A stretch of DNA of 64,000 nucleotides. Source: Archilochus colubris. Taxonomy: Eukaryota > Chordata > Aves > Apodiformes > Trochilidae. Shown here in pieces: positions 37,201 to 52,200 of this stretch. The position numbers were made by a program, and so were the translations under genes. The notes under the pieces are model-generated. The model was not told the DNA's origin. It saw only the letters and a list, made by a program, of their open reading frames with translations, and did no database searches. The stretch lies in contig CM041086.1 of assembly GCA_023079485.1 (NCBI GenBank), forward strand, positions 17,430,401 to 17,494,400, given 5' to 3'. Each line of letters opens with the position of its first letter. Position 1 is the first letter of the stretch.

Positions 37201-40200
37201 TTCAGATCAAATTTATAAGCCTTCCCTTGAGGAAGAAACATCCATTTCCCCTTCTACCTGTCATTCTTTTTCATTTATTGAATCAATAAGGCATGAAATT
37301 TGGCAGGCTTTAAGTAAAAAATGAGCTGTTCATATCAAAGAGAGTGGGGATGGATTAAAAAAAAAAAAGAAAAAATTCAAAATCAAACTGTTAGAAGCTA
37401 GATTCAGTTAATAGGAATAAATAGAAACAGAATCTAAATGTAAATGAACATTACATCACCACTGGCATTTAGGCTCATTTTTCAAATACAGAATTAGAAA
37501 CGTTTAAGGTGCAGAGCCTGGCTGTGTGTTTGTCCAGATGGCTGCTTTGGGGGGGGACACAGCTCTGAATGGTTTCTCTGTACCTTCTGCTCCCCAAACA
37601 AACCACAGCTGGAGATTCACACTGGCCAAGAAAGGAGGGATTACACAGAGGAGGCAGATCCCTGCTTTCTGATCCAAAGGACAGCTAAGATGTTAGGAGG
37701 ATTACTGGTAAATTCTTCCTAGCCTGGTCTAGTGGGAGGTGACCCTGCCCATAGCAAGGGTTTGGGACCAGATGATCTTCCAGGCCCTTTCCTACCCAAC
37801 CTGGGCTTCTTGCTGCCCTCTCCTTTGTGAACCACTGCAACAGGACAGCCAGCACTGAGTTTCCTTGAATTTGCCCACCAAGTGGCAGCTTCTGCCCTTC
37901 CAGCCTCTACCACAGGTCCCTCCATCACCCAGGTGACAGAGTGACACCTGCACTCTGAAGTCCCTTTGTTCTATGGAATTCCCCAAACCTGTTACCAGGA
38001 GGGCCCTGCTCAGCCTGTGGGACAAACCTGGAACCAGAGGCATCCATCCAGGAGGTCTGCAGCTGAGTGAAAACCCTGCAGAGGTGGGGAGATAGTTCTG
38101 TCTGAGGAGGCAGCTGGGTCCCACACCCCCATGCCACTCTCAGGGCTCACCACTGATCTCTTCCTTGGCTTGAAAGCTCTTCCCCTCCTGCCTCTGGAGA
38201 CCACGGCTCACACACAGTATTATTGTCAGTACCTCACAACAGCCTCTCTGGGCAGCTTCCAGGGCATTTTTCCAAGCTTCCCATCCCTGTTCTGTGCTCT
38301 TCCTTCCAGCCTGATGAGTGCTGTGTTCCTCTACTCACTGTTCTGCTGAGCTTCAAGTCCATCACTGAGTGAGGACACCCTGAGCCTGGTTCTTTGAGCA
38401 TGACTGTGTCCCACACCACCTGGTACAGAGCAAAGTTGAAGGCTCCTCTCACTCCCACTAATCCTTTTGTGTCATGTCACATTATGCATTTGCTTCTCGT
38501 GCCAGCTGAGCCCAAACCAGTGATCATCACCATGTGGTAGCCTCAGGAGGAGGCTGTGCTGCTGGGATGATGGATGTCTCCTTCTGTGATCATCATCCTT
38601 CACCCCATCTTCTGATTTTGCTGCCTGACTTAGCACTTATGTCTCTTTATCTCTCCATGGAATAACGCCCGGGCATTTTTTTTTTGACTGGTGGACACTG
38701 TGTAACACAGAGAGGAGCAGGATGATCACTTCATGTCCCTGGATTCAGCCCAACCTCTTTGGATATTGAGAGTGAAATGGCTGCAGATCACCAGCAGAAA
38801 TGAGTAATAAGCTGGATTTAAGGGCAGCTAATAGCTGTGTAACAGTGAGGCAGGGACTCCTTGGTAATGCATCACAGAACTAATACATTATTTTTATAAA
38901 GGCAAGCAATAAAATTGATTTCTATAAGGAATTTTTTCTTCCTTTGATATTCCTGATGTCACTATCCTGAATCACTGCGAGCTGGAGAGTCACACTTTAC
39001 AGATTTGGAAATACCCACAGAACCATTTGTGATGACACAGGGGGAATCAGGATCTGGTTTAAGCTCCCCCAGCACCTCTGGGTATGATTTAGTTTGTAAC
39101 AAAGTGATACCCATCCAAAATTACTGGGACCCTAAAGATCTTAAATAAAAACTACTTATTCCCAGACCAATACTGGGGAAAGAGGAATAAACTATCTCAT
39201 TTCAAGAAAGACTCCTGACAGATGAAGAAAGGCACATTCATGCAAAGCAGACTTCAGAAAAATAGATAAAGGCAACCATGCTTCTTCCCTTTTGCTTAAG
39301 AAAATCTGGAGCACGGATATTTAGGTTTTTACCCAGAAAACACCATCCTGCTTTCTGCAGAAGAACTGCCCCCACCAAGACTTACCTTAGGGCTAATGTC
39401 ATCCAGGGTCAGTGCTGCCAGGGGTTCTCTCTGACCTCTGGAAATGCCTTTTCTGACCAAGACTTCTATTAGAAGATCAGCCAAATGCTGCTTTCAGCCT
39501 GAAATCATCATCTTGTGGCAAAGGATCTGAGCCCTTAAAACTGAAACATTTTCCTCTCCTGTCCCCCCCCCACACCCACACAAATGCCTCAGTTCAGCTC
39601 TCGTAGGAAGTGTTTATCCCTGGTGGGCTTCTCACTTCATTTGAGCTCCTTCAGGCTCTCCTGTTTCCCTAAGGATTGTCATTTCCCTGTGAAACTCTCA
39701 TTTTTCTGAGGGAAAGCCACAGGAGATGGGAGGGAGGGAGGGAGGGAGCAGGGGGCAAGGTAAATCTCCTCCTGGTAAGCAGCAACACCTGCATTCAGAC
39801 TGAAGGGAACAGTGACACAGAAACTGAGATCTCAGCTGTTGAGCCAGCCTGGTGCATTCTAAGCAAAAAACAGACCCAGGTCACCCCCAGCCCTGCTGCA
39901 AACAGAGCCAGCACCTCCACAAGCAGGACTGCACCTTCCTCAGGGTGCTCTGGGGGCAGAATAAAAGCAGAAGCAGCAGCAGGGAACTCTGCAAACAGTT
40001 CACAGAGACACCTAAGAAAGGCTTGGCCAGCTCCTGCAGACACTGAACCTTGCTCTTTGTCTCTTTTGCTCCTATACTAAGGCACAAAAAAAAGAAAAAA
40101 AAGAATTTTTTCCCAATTCTTAAATGTGGGAAGAAGAAGAGGAGAGAGGGGTCAGAGGGGGCCCAAGCAAGAATGACAGAGGAAAAGGTTGTTGTAATGT

Positions 40201-43200
40201 AGGAGGGCTGGCACACTGGAACGTTCCAGGGCACACTGGAATTTCATGGTGCCTGATATGGCAGGTAGAATTTGGGGAGGTTAACAGGAAAAGCTGAAAA
40301 CGTTTCACAAACTATGCATTCATTCTATATGATTATTTGTAAAGCAACAGAGATGTGCTTGGCACTTTACTGACAGAAACATTGGCAGGTCCCTGCCTCA
40401 AGGAATCTATAATTAGAGTACAGCAAGGGAAGATGATGGAGAAGAGTGTATGGGAGGACAGGGATGCAGCAGTGAAAGATCATTAAGAACTGAAGTTATT
40501 CCTTTCTAGATTATTTTTTTCTTTTTTGGTTCTTTTCATTTAAATGTGATGTATTTTAAATCTTGGACTGAGAACTGACTGAACTCCAGGCACTTTCTTC
40601 TGACCTAAGCTGGAACCTTTTCTGTTCCAGTTTTGAAATCCTTCATGAAATAAGGTGCATGTGAGAAGGTTGATCTGGGAACAGCCTCACTGACCTGCCT
40701 GACTGTCCTAGGTACCAAAATATGATGCAAAGAAGTGAAAAAAAAAGAACCCTAACACTGCCAGGTGCTCCAGCTCATCCCCTGCTGAGAAGAATCTAAC
40801 CCAAAATTCAGGGACTCCCAGAATCCTTAAATCCAAAGGTTGCACACAGGATGCTCAGACCTAATTCTGCTCCTGATTTTTAAAACCAGCAGAACACTGC
40901 TACCCTGCTCAGCCTGCACACAGAGGACAGGTCCCCCACCTGGTTTTGCAGGTGGTTTGTCCTTCAGGGACCAAAGGGATGGATGGCCAAGGCTCATTCC
41001 TTCTAAACTGCTCCCATAACATCTACCACCTTATGCAGTCAGTCCTGAAAGGGAAACAGAAAAATGAGCAGGGAAACACATTCCTTGGAAATGGTTGGAA
41101 AGAGAAGAGTTGTGATGAATCCAGAGGGATTCAAAGCAGAGCTCAGCAAGCAGCTTCCCAGAGGATGCCACTGGCCTGGGGACATTACCAACTCCTGATT
41201 CCCAGAAAACTCAGCAGGCAACAAACTGATGGAGTTCTGAAGCACACAGCTTTCCCTCAAACCTGTGAACTGGGATTTGGAAACCCCTGGCTGGGTCTTG
41301 CACATCAGTGAGTCAGTCTGTGTTCTGCTTCTGCCAACCTGGCTGTGCAGAGGAAGGAGAGAGGCAAAACACCTCATCTTGTACCCAGCTGCTGGGCGGA
41401 AAATACCCCGGGGTAAGCACTGAGTTTGCACTCAGAGGAATGAAGCCTTTGGGAGGTGAGGTGTCAGGGCTGGGGCTGGGGAGAGTAACCCAGTGGCAGG
41501 CAGGGAAGGCAAACACAGCCCCACAAACACATCAGGCAGCTCAGGAAATAGATCCTGCTGCAGGTGAACCAAACCCCTCCTAAAGGAGGTGAAAAGAGCC
41601 TCCCCTTGGAGAACAAGCACAGGATGGCTGCAAGGCACTGATGGGAGGGAAGTGCTGGTAGGATGGTTTGGGAAAACACTCGGGGAAAGCTGAAGGAAGG
41701 GTGTGGAGAGAGGGAAGGAGTGTTTGGGCAGTCCTAAGGATCCCAGGCTTTTTCTAGAACTGTGCTCATCCTCTCTGCTAAGCATGCTAAACTTCTTCAA
41801 CCTCCCCATCTCCCCCTCCTGTTCCCCTGCCCTGCAGAAGTTCTGCCTGCAACGGGAAAGGTTTCTTAAGAAGATGACAGGAGAAGGATCTGGGAAAAAG
41901 CTTCCTGACTCTGGATAAAGCTACTGAAAACCTCCTAAAGCTCTAAAGAACCTCACACAGCTCTGGAGAAAATATCTGGTTGACTACCTTTGATCCAGTG
42001 ATCTCAAACCACTTTTTCTGCAGACACCACTACATGCAGCCTCCTGACAAGGTCAGGGGAGTCGAGGCAGCCTGGGTTAGGGTTAGAATGGTGCTTGGTG
42101 TCATTCACAACACAAACAGCAGCAAGTCCAAGGTTGGCAGGCAGCTGCTTCCCTCTGAGCTGTAATTAATATTATCTCAGCAAGGCAAAGAGACCCAAAG
42201 AGTGCCAGGTGCCTCCTCTCAGCAACCATCTGTCACCAACCAGGATATTGGGGCTGCTTTTAGGAGCCTTTCCCATGGACCAGGAAACAGCAAAGTGAAG
42301 AGGAAAGGAGAGACTCTTCAGGAGCCATCAGTAAATAATCTGAGGCTGTGGAAGGTGTCAGGAACAGCGACCAACAATCAAACTCAACCTTTCAGCACCT
42401 GCTACCATTTCACAACCTTTTAACAACCTTTCTCTAGAGGGCAGACAGCTGCTGTTTGCCAGACTGAGAGGATGTGGCACATGGTCCCTGTGCCACCAAA
42501 GCAACACAGGCAGCAGATCTCCTCCTGGGGAGGTGGGACTGTGCCACCACTGCCAACAGGTCCCAGAGGTTTTCTCATCAGGCCAAGGGCTTTGCTGCTG
42601 CTCTCATGGAAAGCCACCTGGTGCCTTGGTCACCTCCATTATTTTCCCTCTCTTCTGCCTCAAACACACCAGAGCACCCTCTCAGCTCTGCTCCACTGAG
42701 GATGGTGTCTCCTGGCAATGGCTCAGTCTCTGCCAACAGTTTTACTGCCACTAATGAAGCTGAATTCAAGCCACCTACCTGCAGACTTCAGACAACATCA
42801 CCAAGGAGAGAGCTGGGAGATCTTTTCGGGTTGCTTTTTGGAGCTGCCTCCCTCAGGTGTGCCTTCTGCCCTTCTCTGCTGATGGTGAGGAGACAAGGCC
42901 TGGTAGGAGAGGACATCCAGAGATCTGCACCCGTGGGTGAGGGGCTGGGACGAAGTCTCAACCTTCCTTGCACCAGCAGAAAAACCTCCTTAACACCCGA
43001 CAAAGCAAAATTGCTTTGAGAGACTGGAAGGCAAAGAGAAAACCACGTTCCACTCCCAGATAAAAGTGAAGAGATCAAACACCCCCATGTTCTGCTGCTG
43101 TCTTCTGCTGCCTGTGCAAACAGGCTCTGGATAAAAGGCATTTTGATACCACGCTGGCTCCCCCTGCAACAAAGTGCTTGAAGCTGAACCAGAAGTGTGT

Positions 43201-46200
43201 CAGCATTGTTTGTGCCTTGCTGCTGCTGACACCTAAAGCAGTCTGGGGACTGATTCTCCTTCCTCTGAAACCGATGCTTTCAGTTCCACTCATTTGCTCT
43301 GAGGACATAAAGATGTAATCCTGCTAATGGCCAGCTTGCAAGGAGACTCACTGGAATACTTACTTTGCTTTAGAACCTTTGCAGCACCTTTCACAAGCTT
43401 CAACTTGTGAGAGTTTAAGCTCTTCTCACTGAGCAATGCAGGACTGAAGAAAAATGCTTTTTGTATGGGATCAGAGTGAAGAGCCCAGGAGAAAAAAAAA
43501 AAAAAAAAAAGGTATTGATCTTGTGAGCTATCAGCACTCAGAACTTCTACCAGCAACAGCAAACAGTGCTCAGCACCTCTGGAGACCAGGCTGCAAGATT
43601 AATTTGGCAATAGCAACATCAAAAGTCTTTACAAAAATGAGAATATTGGGCTGAGCTATCCTGGGGATGGAAGGCACAGGTTCTGCAAATTCCACGACTG
43701 GACCTTGAATATAAGTAACCTGCCCCCCTCCATCCACTGCCTCTGCCCTTCCCTGAGGTCTTCTGTGTCACAACTCACTGAGCTTTGGCCTAAACTCCAA
43801 ATCGATAAAGCTGCTTCTCCTATTTCTCTGTGGTCTACTAAAGTTCAGATGTAGCAAAAGAAAGTCAAATTCTTAGGAATGTTATTTCCTTCTGTTTAAA
43901 GAAGAAAAAAACCAATCTATTCCAAGCATGTCTGATTTCCCTCTCCCTGCAAAGAGCTGGTATTTAGCAATACCTGTTAGAGGAGAAACATCAAAGGAAC
44001 AAAAGACTTTAACCTCATGCAGCTTCCAGTCCTCATCCTTCTGTGCTATTTCCAATAATCAGAAGTGAGGGGGAAATGTAAATATTGGTTTGGCTCCTGT
44101 TTTACACTTCCCTGCAACCTCCTGTAGGTTTTCCAGAGTGCAAGCTGCCCAGCAAAGGGTCTGACCTGCTTCCTCTGGATGTGATCCTAAACTTTCCCAG
44201 AGGAACATCCATCTCAGTGAGCAGTTAAAGAACTTTTCAAGGAACTGGTGAACAGAGGGACACAGTAAGTGTTCTGCTTTCCAAACTGGTTCATGGATCC
44301 ACTTCCCTTCACATCAAGTACCACACTGCCTAATGATGGATGCATCCCAGTGCTGCCTCCAGTGGGAGGCAACACCTTGACCAACACCATCCTCTCCTGA
44401 GCTGGGTGAGCACATCAGGACATGGCCACTGTCATGCCCAAGACACTGAGCCCTCAGCCAGAAGGGGAACCAGGGCTGATCCCATGAAAATCTTCTTTAC
44501 CCAAGTGCTCCAGCCACCTATTGTGTCCCCTGGAGGTGGTTTCTAACAGACAGGTTGTTCCTAGAGAGACAGAAGTTGTGCACATTCCCAGCATCCCTGC
44601 CTTGAAACTTGTTCAAATCATTCTGACTTTGTGCAACAACAAATTAAGTAGGGCAGCTGTGCTGGCACCACAGTCATTTCTGTCACACTGAAAAAAGGGG
44701 ATCCAGGATCACTGATGCCAAAAAGCAAAGAGGGTGGTTTCCCATTGGCAGGTTTTAATGAAGCTATCATTAAGGTGGGCAGTGATTGGTACCACTGGGG
44801 TGGAACAAAAGGAGCAGTGATTCTCCTGCCTTCCATCCCTGTAGCCAGGATTCTGTGAGCACATCTCAATACTCTCAGTCTGCTGGCAGCAGGAATGCTG
44901 AGGAAAATGCCACCCCCCTGACCTCTGCAAGCACCTTCTTTATTTACCCACTTCCTGAGGGCTGCAGCAAGGAGAGGAAAACACCAATTACTGCTGATCA
45001 GCTAACGAGACATCCCTGGGTTGTGTCTCTCATTCCCAGCTCCAGCAGCTTCACCACTTGTTTTTTGTGGTGAAGCAAACCTTGGGAAGCAGAGAGGTCA
45101 CTGATTATTATGGGCAGAACACCAGGCACTGCACTGCTCTGCAAGCCCAGACCTACTGGTGTGGGCTGCACGGCTGGGCTGGTCACAGCCATTGTCCTCA
45201 GCACACTCTGGGCTTTCCACAACTCCCAGAAATAGCTCCCAAATGCCTCAGATTAATTAGGAACACAGGCTCCCTACTGATCACCACACCCAGGCCTCTT
45301 CCTCTCAAGGTACTCACAGGATACACAGCCTCTAAGCAGTTAGGATCTGCTTGCTCCCCCTGCACGGATGACATGGAATAAACCACCTGCCCTGCAGGAA
45401 TTCCATTTCCAGGCTACAACTCCCAGAGCAACACCTTCCCCACCCCGCGGGAAGGCAGGGAGAAGTGGATGGTGCAAGTTTACTCCTGCCTTGGGTGCCA
45501 TATGCCAGAAGGGAATATTTTGGGCTCTCTTGAAAAAGTGTTGGTTTGCTCCTTTTTTAATGTGTGTGAGGAAGTGTCTACCCCCAGGGAATGTTGCTCC
45601 ATTGAGCTGGAAGCAACAAGTCCAAGTATTCCTGGAGAATAAACATTTTGGTCCAGATGGGCTATTACATCACTCCTTTGGGTGCCATGCAACAGGCACC
45701 CAACACCCAGCTCTGCAACAGGCTGGTGACACAAGGGGAGAGATGGGCTGGAAGAAACCTGATGAGCTCAGTCCCACTCTACCCACCTGGTTTTCCAGGA
45801 TGTTGGCTCCCCAGGCAGCACGAGCACACAGAAAGGTGACAGAACCACAAACCTCCTGGAGCAGATTCCAGGATTCCTGGAAGGGTGAGTGGAGGAAGAG
45901 GGTAATTAGCAGAGCTGGGGGTAATTAGCAGAGCTGCTGCTCACCACACCACGGTGCTCAGCTGTCACTCAGCCCCTCCTGGGAAGGAACCTGTGGAAGA
46001 CATTCCCACCTCCTGGAAGTAGCATCCTTCCACGTGCTGTGCTGCCGGGGAAGCTGCCACGGAAACTTCTGCTCCCCTGTTCCTGCAGGAGCAGAGGCCT
46101 TGGCTCATCCCAGGATGGACAAGGAGGGAATGGTTCCTCAGCCTGCAGCAGGAAGCCCAGCCTGGGTTCTTAGTTTTCTTAACAAGAGATGGGAGCTCAC

Positions 46201-49200
46201 CAGCAGTGCCAATGGAAGACTGATGGAAAACCACGGGTGGCTTTTACCAGGGCTGTTTGAAACCCTCTGAATTCAACTGTTTTAGAGCCAGAAGTCATCC
46301 CAACACTTGGAAGATGAGTGTCTGCAGTCTAGATCAAGGCTCCTACTTAAAAAGGGGCCTCAAAGTATCTTCTCTGCTTTGCAGCACCCCAGTGTGCGTT
46401 CCACTGCCCGGATATCCTCGTGCAAATGGAATATAAATCAAAGCACACGAAGCATTTAAGCCTCAGAAAGACTCTGTGAAGAATCTTTTCAGACTGTGCA
46501 AAAAGGAGCCCCCATTTTCATGGCCTGTTCTCCCTGCAGCAGTGATCCAGCAGCTGGGACACACACACATCCCCTCTCCCCTTTTGTATTTTCTGATTTT
46601 CAACTGCTCAGCAGCAGAGTTCAGCTCATGGCTCACAAAGCTTTTGCAGCTGGAGTAAATCAAAGGCTCAGGAGTGAACTAGCAGAGTACCTGGGTGCTC
46701 TGGATGTTGTTGCAGTGTTCCCCAAACTTGTGGCTCTAATCCCAAGCGTCTCCCAAACCCTTCATTGTTCCTAAAATGCTCAGCTGCCAGATTTAGAAAG
46801 AAATGTCACCACTTCTAAAAGAAATCCCAAAGCCACAAACTGAGGATGAAGGAAAGGCTTGGGAATCATCAAGAAGATGCAGGTGTCATTTTACAAACTG
46901 AATCAGTTTGAAGTTGGTACTTACTTAAGGTACACGACAGAAAGGGATGAGCTGGACTCTCACTTTGCTCAGAACAGTAAAGGCTGAGGCTCTCCAGGGG
47001 CAGGGGGGTGGCTCTGCCCAGGTTCAGCTGCTCTCCTGCAGGGGCTGGAGCTCAGCTCACTCCCCTGGTGCTCCCTCCCCACCTCTCTCTCGAGGGCAAG
47101 GGGGGATGGAAGGAAGCAATAATGTGTTTTGCTGGCTCCTCCTGACCTGTGCAGACAGAATTCATGCCCAGAAGACAGACAGATCTCCCCCTGCCTGGTT
47201 CTTCTCTTTCATTTTTGTGCTGGAACCTCCTTAAACCACCCCAGCAGCTCAAGGCTTTCTCATTAGTTTCCTCCAGTTGAAACACAAGCAGCCAGATATC
47301 CAGGCCATGCTTCTCCTTTAATAGCCAGAACATGGCAGAGCTGCTCTTTCCACAGTTTAATTCTCTCCCTTTAAAACTTATTAGAAGTTATTAGCACTTC
47401 AGGAGACATTTTCCAGCTTTGTGCTTTGATCCTCTGCTTCCACAAGTCAGTTCCCACTGAGCTGCTTCACATCTTGTTTAATAGTTAATTTGTTTGGACA
47501 TCATTAAAATTAGTAAGGCTCCAGGCAATGAGGACGTGCCAATTAATGTGTCAAGTGATTTCATTTGGAGGGGGGGCATGGGAGGCAGGAGTTTAAGCAG
47601 CTTAAAGGCTTGGACTTCTTGATGCTGAGAAATATGAAGAGAAAGAGATCTGCTCAGCATGCCTGGAGATTTGGGTGCAGAGAGGAGCCACATCCCTTAT
47701 TTGGGTGCTCAGCTGATGCTGAGACATGAGCCATGAACCATGCATGGGAAATCCCAACCTAAGAGGCTCTGTCATGCTGAAACCTGCCTTAGCTTCTAAT
47801 AAAGCCTCACAGCACCAACAGAAGGGTGGAAAAACAGCTCTCAGATTTAAAAAAAAACAAAACAAAAAAACAACCCAGGATCTTTTTGTTTGCTGGAGCT
47901 TTCCTTGCAGAGTTCTGGATCTGCATCCCGAGGGGGATGCATTTTGTAATTGCATTTACACTGCAATTTCATGTAAAACTTCCCAGTGTCACTTATTATT
48001 GCAGAAATACTCTGAAAAGAATAAGTGTCCAGATTTGCCTACCCTAGACAGGTTCTCCTGGCATTTAGCAGACAAAGCCTTTGGAAAAACCCCCAAGGTG
48101 AATGTGTCCATGTCACCTGTTACCCCATGTTTGTGGGGTACAAACCCCAGTCTGACCTTTGTCTCATTAGATGAAAATATTTTTTGAATTATGATTTGAA
48201 TCTGTGATTCTATTAATCTTTTTAATTCCTGCCAGCAGCAGTATTAATTAATAACACTGCAATATACTCCCTATTAACAACCATCCATCAGTTATCCCCC
48301 CACACCCTTCCACCAGCCAGCTGTGGCAATCCTAACCCAATTTCACAGCATTTTCCCTGCTGTCCCGTGGCTCCTTTTGCTGGTAGGAATTCCACCTTCA
48401 GCAGAGCTGCAGCAAAGGCAGCAAAACTCTCCAGGACAGATTAATTTTGCAGTTTGAAAAACGCAGCCCCTAGAGAATCCTCCTAAGGTCAGCCTGGCAC
48501 CAGCACCACTTTGCTGAGCCAGGATTGCAGTGCTGGCAAAAAGCTCCAAGGGGAACAAAAGTGCCCCAGGGAAGCTGCACTTTGTGCAGGGAATTGAAGA
48601 GAATTAAAGGAGGAAAACCTGCACCAAAAAAAAGATTTGCTGACACCTGGGCTTTGGCATCACACCTCTGCTCCTCTTCTGGGTGAATGCAGTTACCAGC
48701 AAGCCCTGCAGACCTGCTCTCAGCCACACCAGTAACACCATTGGTTTTCCAGCACAGATACAACTGTGCAAGGGCTTCTACTGGCACCATGAAAAGAACC
48801 CAAAAGCTTCACAACACAGAGAGAGCTGGTACAGTTCGTAGCAGGAGGAGCCTTTCTTGCTCCAGAGGCTCGAGGAGCTGCTGGCCTCTCCATGCCTTGC
48901 ACCAGAGTGAGCTGAGGTCCCTCTGTGGGTGTGTGTCCCACCTTTATTGGCCCCCTGGTAATAGGGGGCCTGCCCTAACCAGGCACAGGTGGACTCACAC
49001 CCACTCCTTGGCAACTCGAGGCACCTGGTTTATCTTGTTTCTCTACAACAGTTTAGCTGCACAAAAGACACTGACAGGTTTTGAGTGGAGAGTTCAGGCA
49101 TCCAGAAAATCCAGGAGCAGCTGGTGTGTGGGTCAGCAGGAACAAAAGCTTTTTCAGAATAAAGCTGAGGGGGAGAAAGGCTGGGCCTGTGGAACAGAAC

Positions 49201-52200
49201 CAAGGGAAGATGCACAAATTAGCTAAGAAAAGCTTTTCACACGTTTACACCACTCGCCCAGGTGTGAAGTGAACTTTTTTTTTGTTCCCTCAAGGATGAG
49301 GAAAAATAATTGTGAACACAGCCTGAGGTCCATGCAAACAACACAGACCCAAGGGCTCAAGCAGGTACCAGGTACTAACATCAAACACAGAAACCCAGGA
49401 ATGCTCTGTAGCTAAACAGCAACACAAGTTTTAGACCAACTGTTGGGGAAAAAAAAAAAAAACAGACAACAAACAAGAAAAGCAAACCAGCCACACCAGA
49501 AATGGATCACAAATATCTTCTACTTGCTGTGTTTCCCAGGGTGCTGTGGAAGGAAAACTGCAAATGTACTGCTGGGACACACTGCACACCACGTGGCAGA
49601 CCTGAAGGCAACTGGCCAGAAATTCAGACTTTACCCATGTTCACCCAACACAGAGCAGAAAGAGTGGGGAGATCTGGAGAGGAGAATCCTCCTGGAATGC
49701 AGGATTCAGCTCCTCCCAGCACTCTCTTGCAAATACTCAAGAGTTGAGTCCAAACATTTGCATCTGTAGTTCTGTTCCCACAGGTGGTCACTTGTGTAAC
49801 TCCACCTGGAACTGTCCCCCTGCCAACAACCTCTGGGCAGTTCAGGTCCAGTTTCAGGATGGCTCAGAGAAAATCATGTTTCCTGGGGAAAAAGAGGCTG
49901 GATAGAGCACACAGGCTCCTTCCAGCAGCCTCTTACAGCAAAAGTGGTCAGAGAAGCCACTGAGAACCCAGCAGCACCACCAGAGAACCCCAGCAAGCTC
50001 CTGGTAGGATCACAGGCAGACTGGAGCTGCAGAACACCTCCAAGCAAATGTTTACACTTCGCTCCATAAAATCCAGCGTGGAAAACAGTGGGAGGAATCC
50101 AGCAGGCCAAAAAAGATGACATTTGTGCAAATATCTGCCTCCAACCACTCAGTTTCTAACCTTGCAGGATTTCAAAGTCCAGAACTTCTTTTAGCACACC
50201 AGCTGCCAGCAGGCAGTGTGAAAATGACACGACTTGGAGACAAACCAGTTTTATTTAAAAACATTATATATATATATCTATATATCTATTGCACACAATA
50301 TTCCAAGCTAAAAGAACATTATCAAAAATGCTAAATCTAATATTCCAGAGCTAACAAACCCCAGAATTAAGCTCACCTCTACATCTGACTCTCTCGTGCT
50401 ATGCAGCATGCTCCCTCCCACCTTCCCTGACACAACCAGGGATTATTTTTTCCTGCAGGCACCTTGCCTGATCCAGCAGAGCATGGATGATTCTCAGTTA
50501 ATGAGCAGCCCTTCAAATACTTGTTTTCTGCTCCTTGTGTAGTGTGCAGCCCCTTCCTGATGGTTTCCCTCCACAGGGGTTTACTCAGAAACAATTGAGC
50601 AACTCCCTGATTGAATGTTTTATTACAGAACAAGATCATTTTATTCTGCTTAGTTTAACCCACTTGACTTCACCAAACTCAGGCTCTGCTCTGAGCACAC
50701 AGGATCAATTTTTTCATGTTTTTTCTAAGGTTCACATTACTAATGCCTTTTTGATGAACTCCCTGTCCCAACACTTCCATGTTACCTGGACTGATTAGTG
50801 AAAAAAATTCTTTAAAAAGTTTCTGGTTTGTAAAAACATTTGGGGGGAAAAAAAAAAAAAAGAGTTTCAATTTAGAAAATCAGAGTGTGCTGAGCATGAC
50901 CTGGTGTTCTGAGTGCTGCAAACTCAGGTCCAGCTGCAGCTGGTGGTCCTGCAGGCTGTGGTGCTCTTGCAGAACAGTTCTCAGCCCAAACTGAGTATCC
51001 AGGAGATGAAGGACATTCAGTTTGTGAACACCTGAGAAAAGGTTTCACTTGCAAATGGACAGCAGAGAGAGTGGAATTCATTCAGTTATCCAAGGCTGCA
51101 TTTACCTGTGTGAGCAGAGTGCCTCAGGGATGTGCTCACCACCAGCTCCTGGATGGGCTTCCCAGTGAGCTCTGTGGTGAGGGTGGGAGGCAGCTGCTGC
51201 ATTGCCCTAGGGAGAGAAAATGAGAGAGGTTGGACCTTCTGATGCTCCAAAAGCTGCTGAATTTCCATTTCTAAAGCAAATGAGAAGTGGGAACAAAGAA
51301 CAGAGGGTACATAGAGCAGGTGGAGGGGCACTGACAAGGGTACAAACATGTTTCATGAGCAGGAGGTGCTGTTTAGGGACATGTGTTTAATATACCCAAA
51401 CTCTAAAGGAGGCAAGAGAGGCAACAAAAGAAAATCCAAGACATGACAAGGTTGGTGCTGGCAGACATCTGTTCTGAGATTACTCAGGTTCAATCCAAAG
51501 AACATTTCAGCTGCTTTAGCAGTTCTGCAGAAAACAAGAGGGACCTTTTCCACATGCTTTGAGATGCTCTTGCTGTATTTCATGTTTCCAGAATGTTCTT
51601 GATTTGATTCAAGCTGTTTTGAGGAGATCTTTGATCTGGCAAAAGAAACACATCAGCTCTCCAGCCACTTGTGCTTGGATTATAAATTTATGTAGAGATG
51701 CACAGGAGGAGCTGACCTCAGTGGAAAAATCTAGATTCACTCTAGATTCACTCTTCCCCTACTAGACATGTGATGAGAACTGCTCCGTGGTGAGACAACA
51801 AAAGTCACCATCCAAGACCAAGTAAGGTGCCTGTGTCACCCAGGATTCTGACACTGCTCAGCCCCAGCTGCTTTTAAAAATGTTTTTATGCTTACAGAGA
51901 AAAATGTAAAGAGGATAACTGCCCAAAAGGCCACAATAAAACCATTCTGCTCCTTCCCACATGAACACTGACACCTTCCCTGAACCCTTCATGGGGTTTG
52001 CAGCAGCAAATCCTCCAGGAGAACACCGTGCTGTGTGCTGGGGCCTTTCCCTTCACTCCTGTTTTCTGCAACACCTTTTGCTTTCACTGAATTCCTCTTT
52101 ACTCTCAAAAAGCAGCAGAAAGTAACCAGGGATTTCTGACTTCCTCACCTTTCTCTGGTTTATAGACCTGAGCATACCCCCTCTTGCCTGCTGCCCTTCT

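Noticed and set aside
42077..42086. TTAGGGTTAG, telomere-like
   Set aside because: Fewer than two units; expected by chance.
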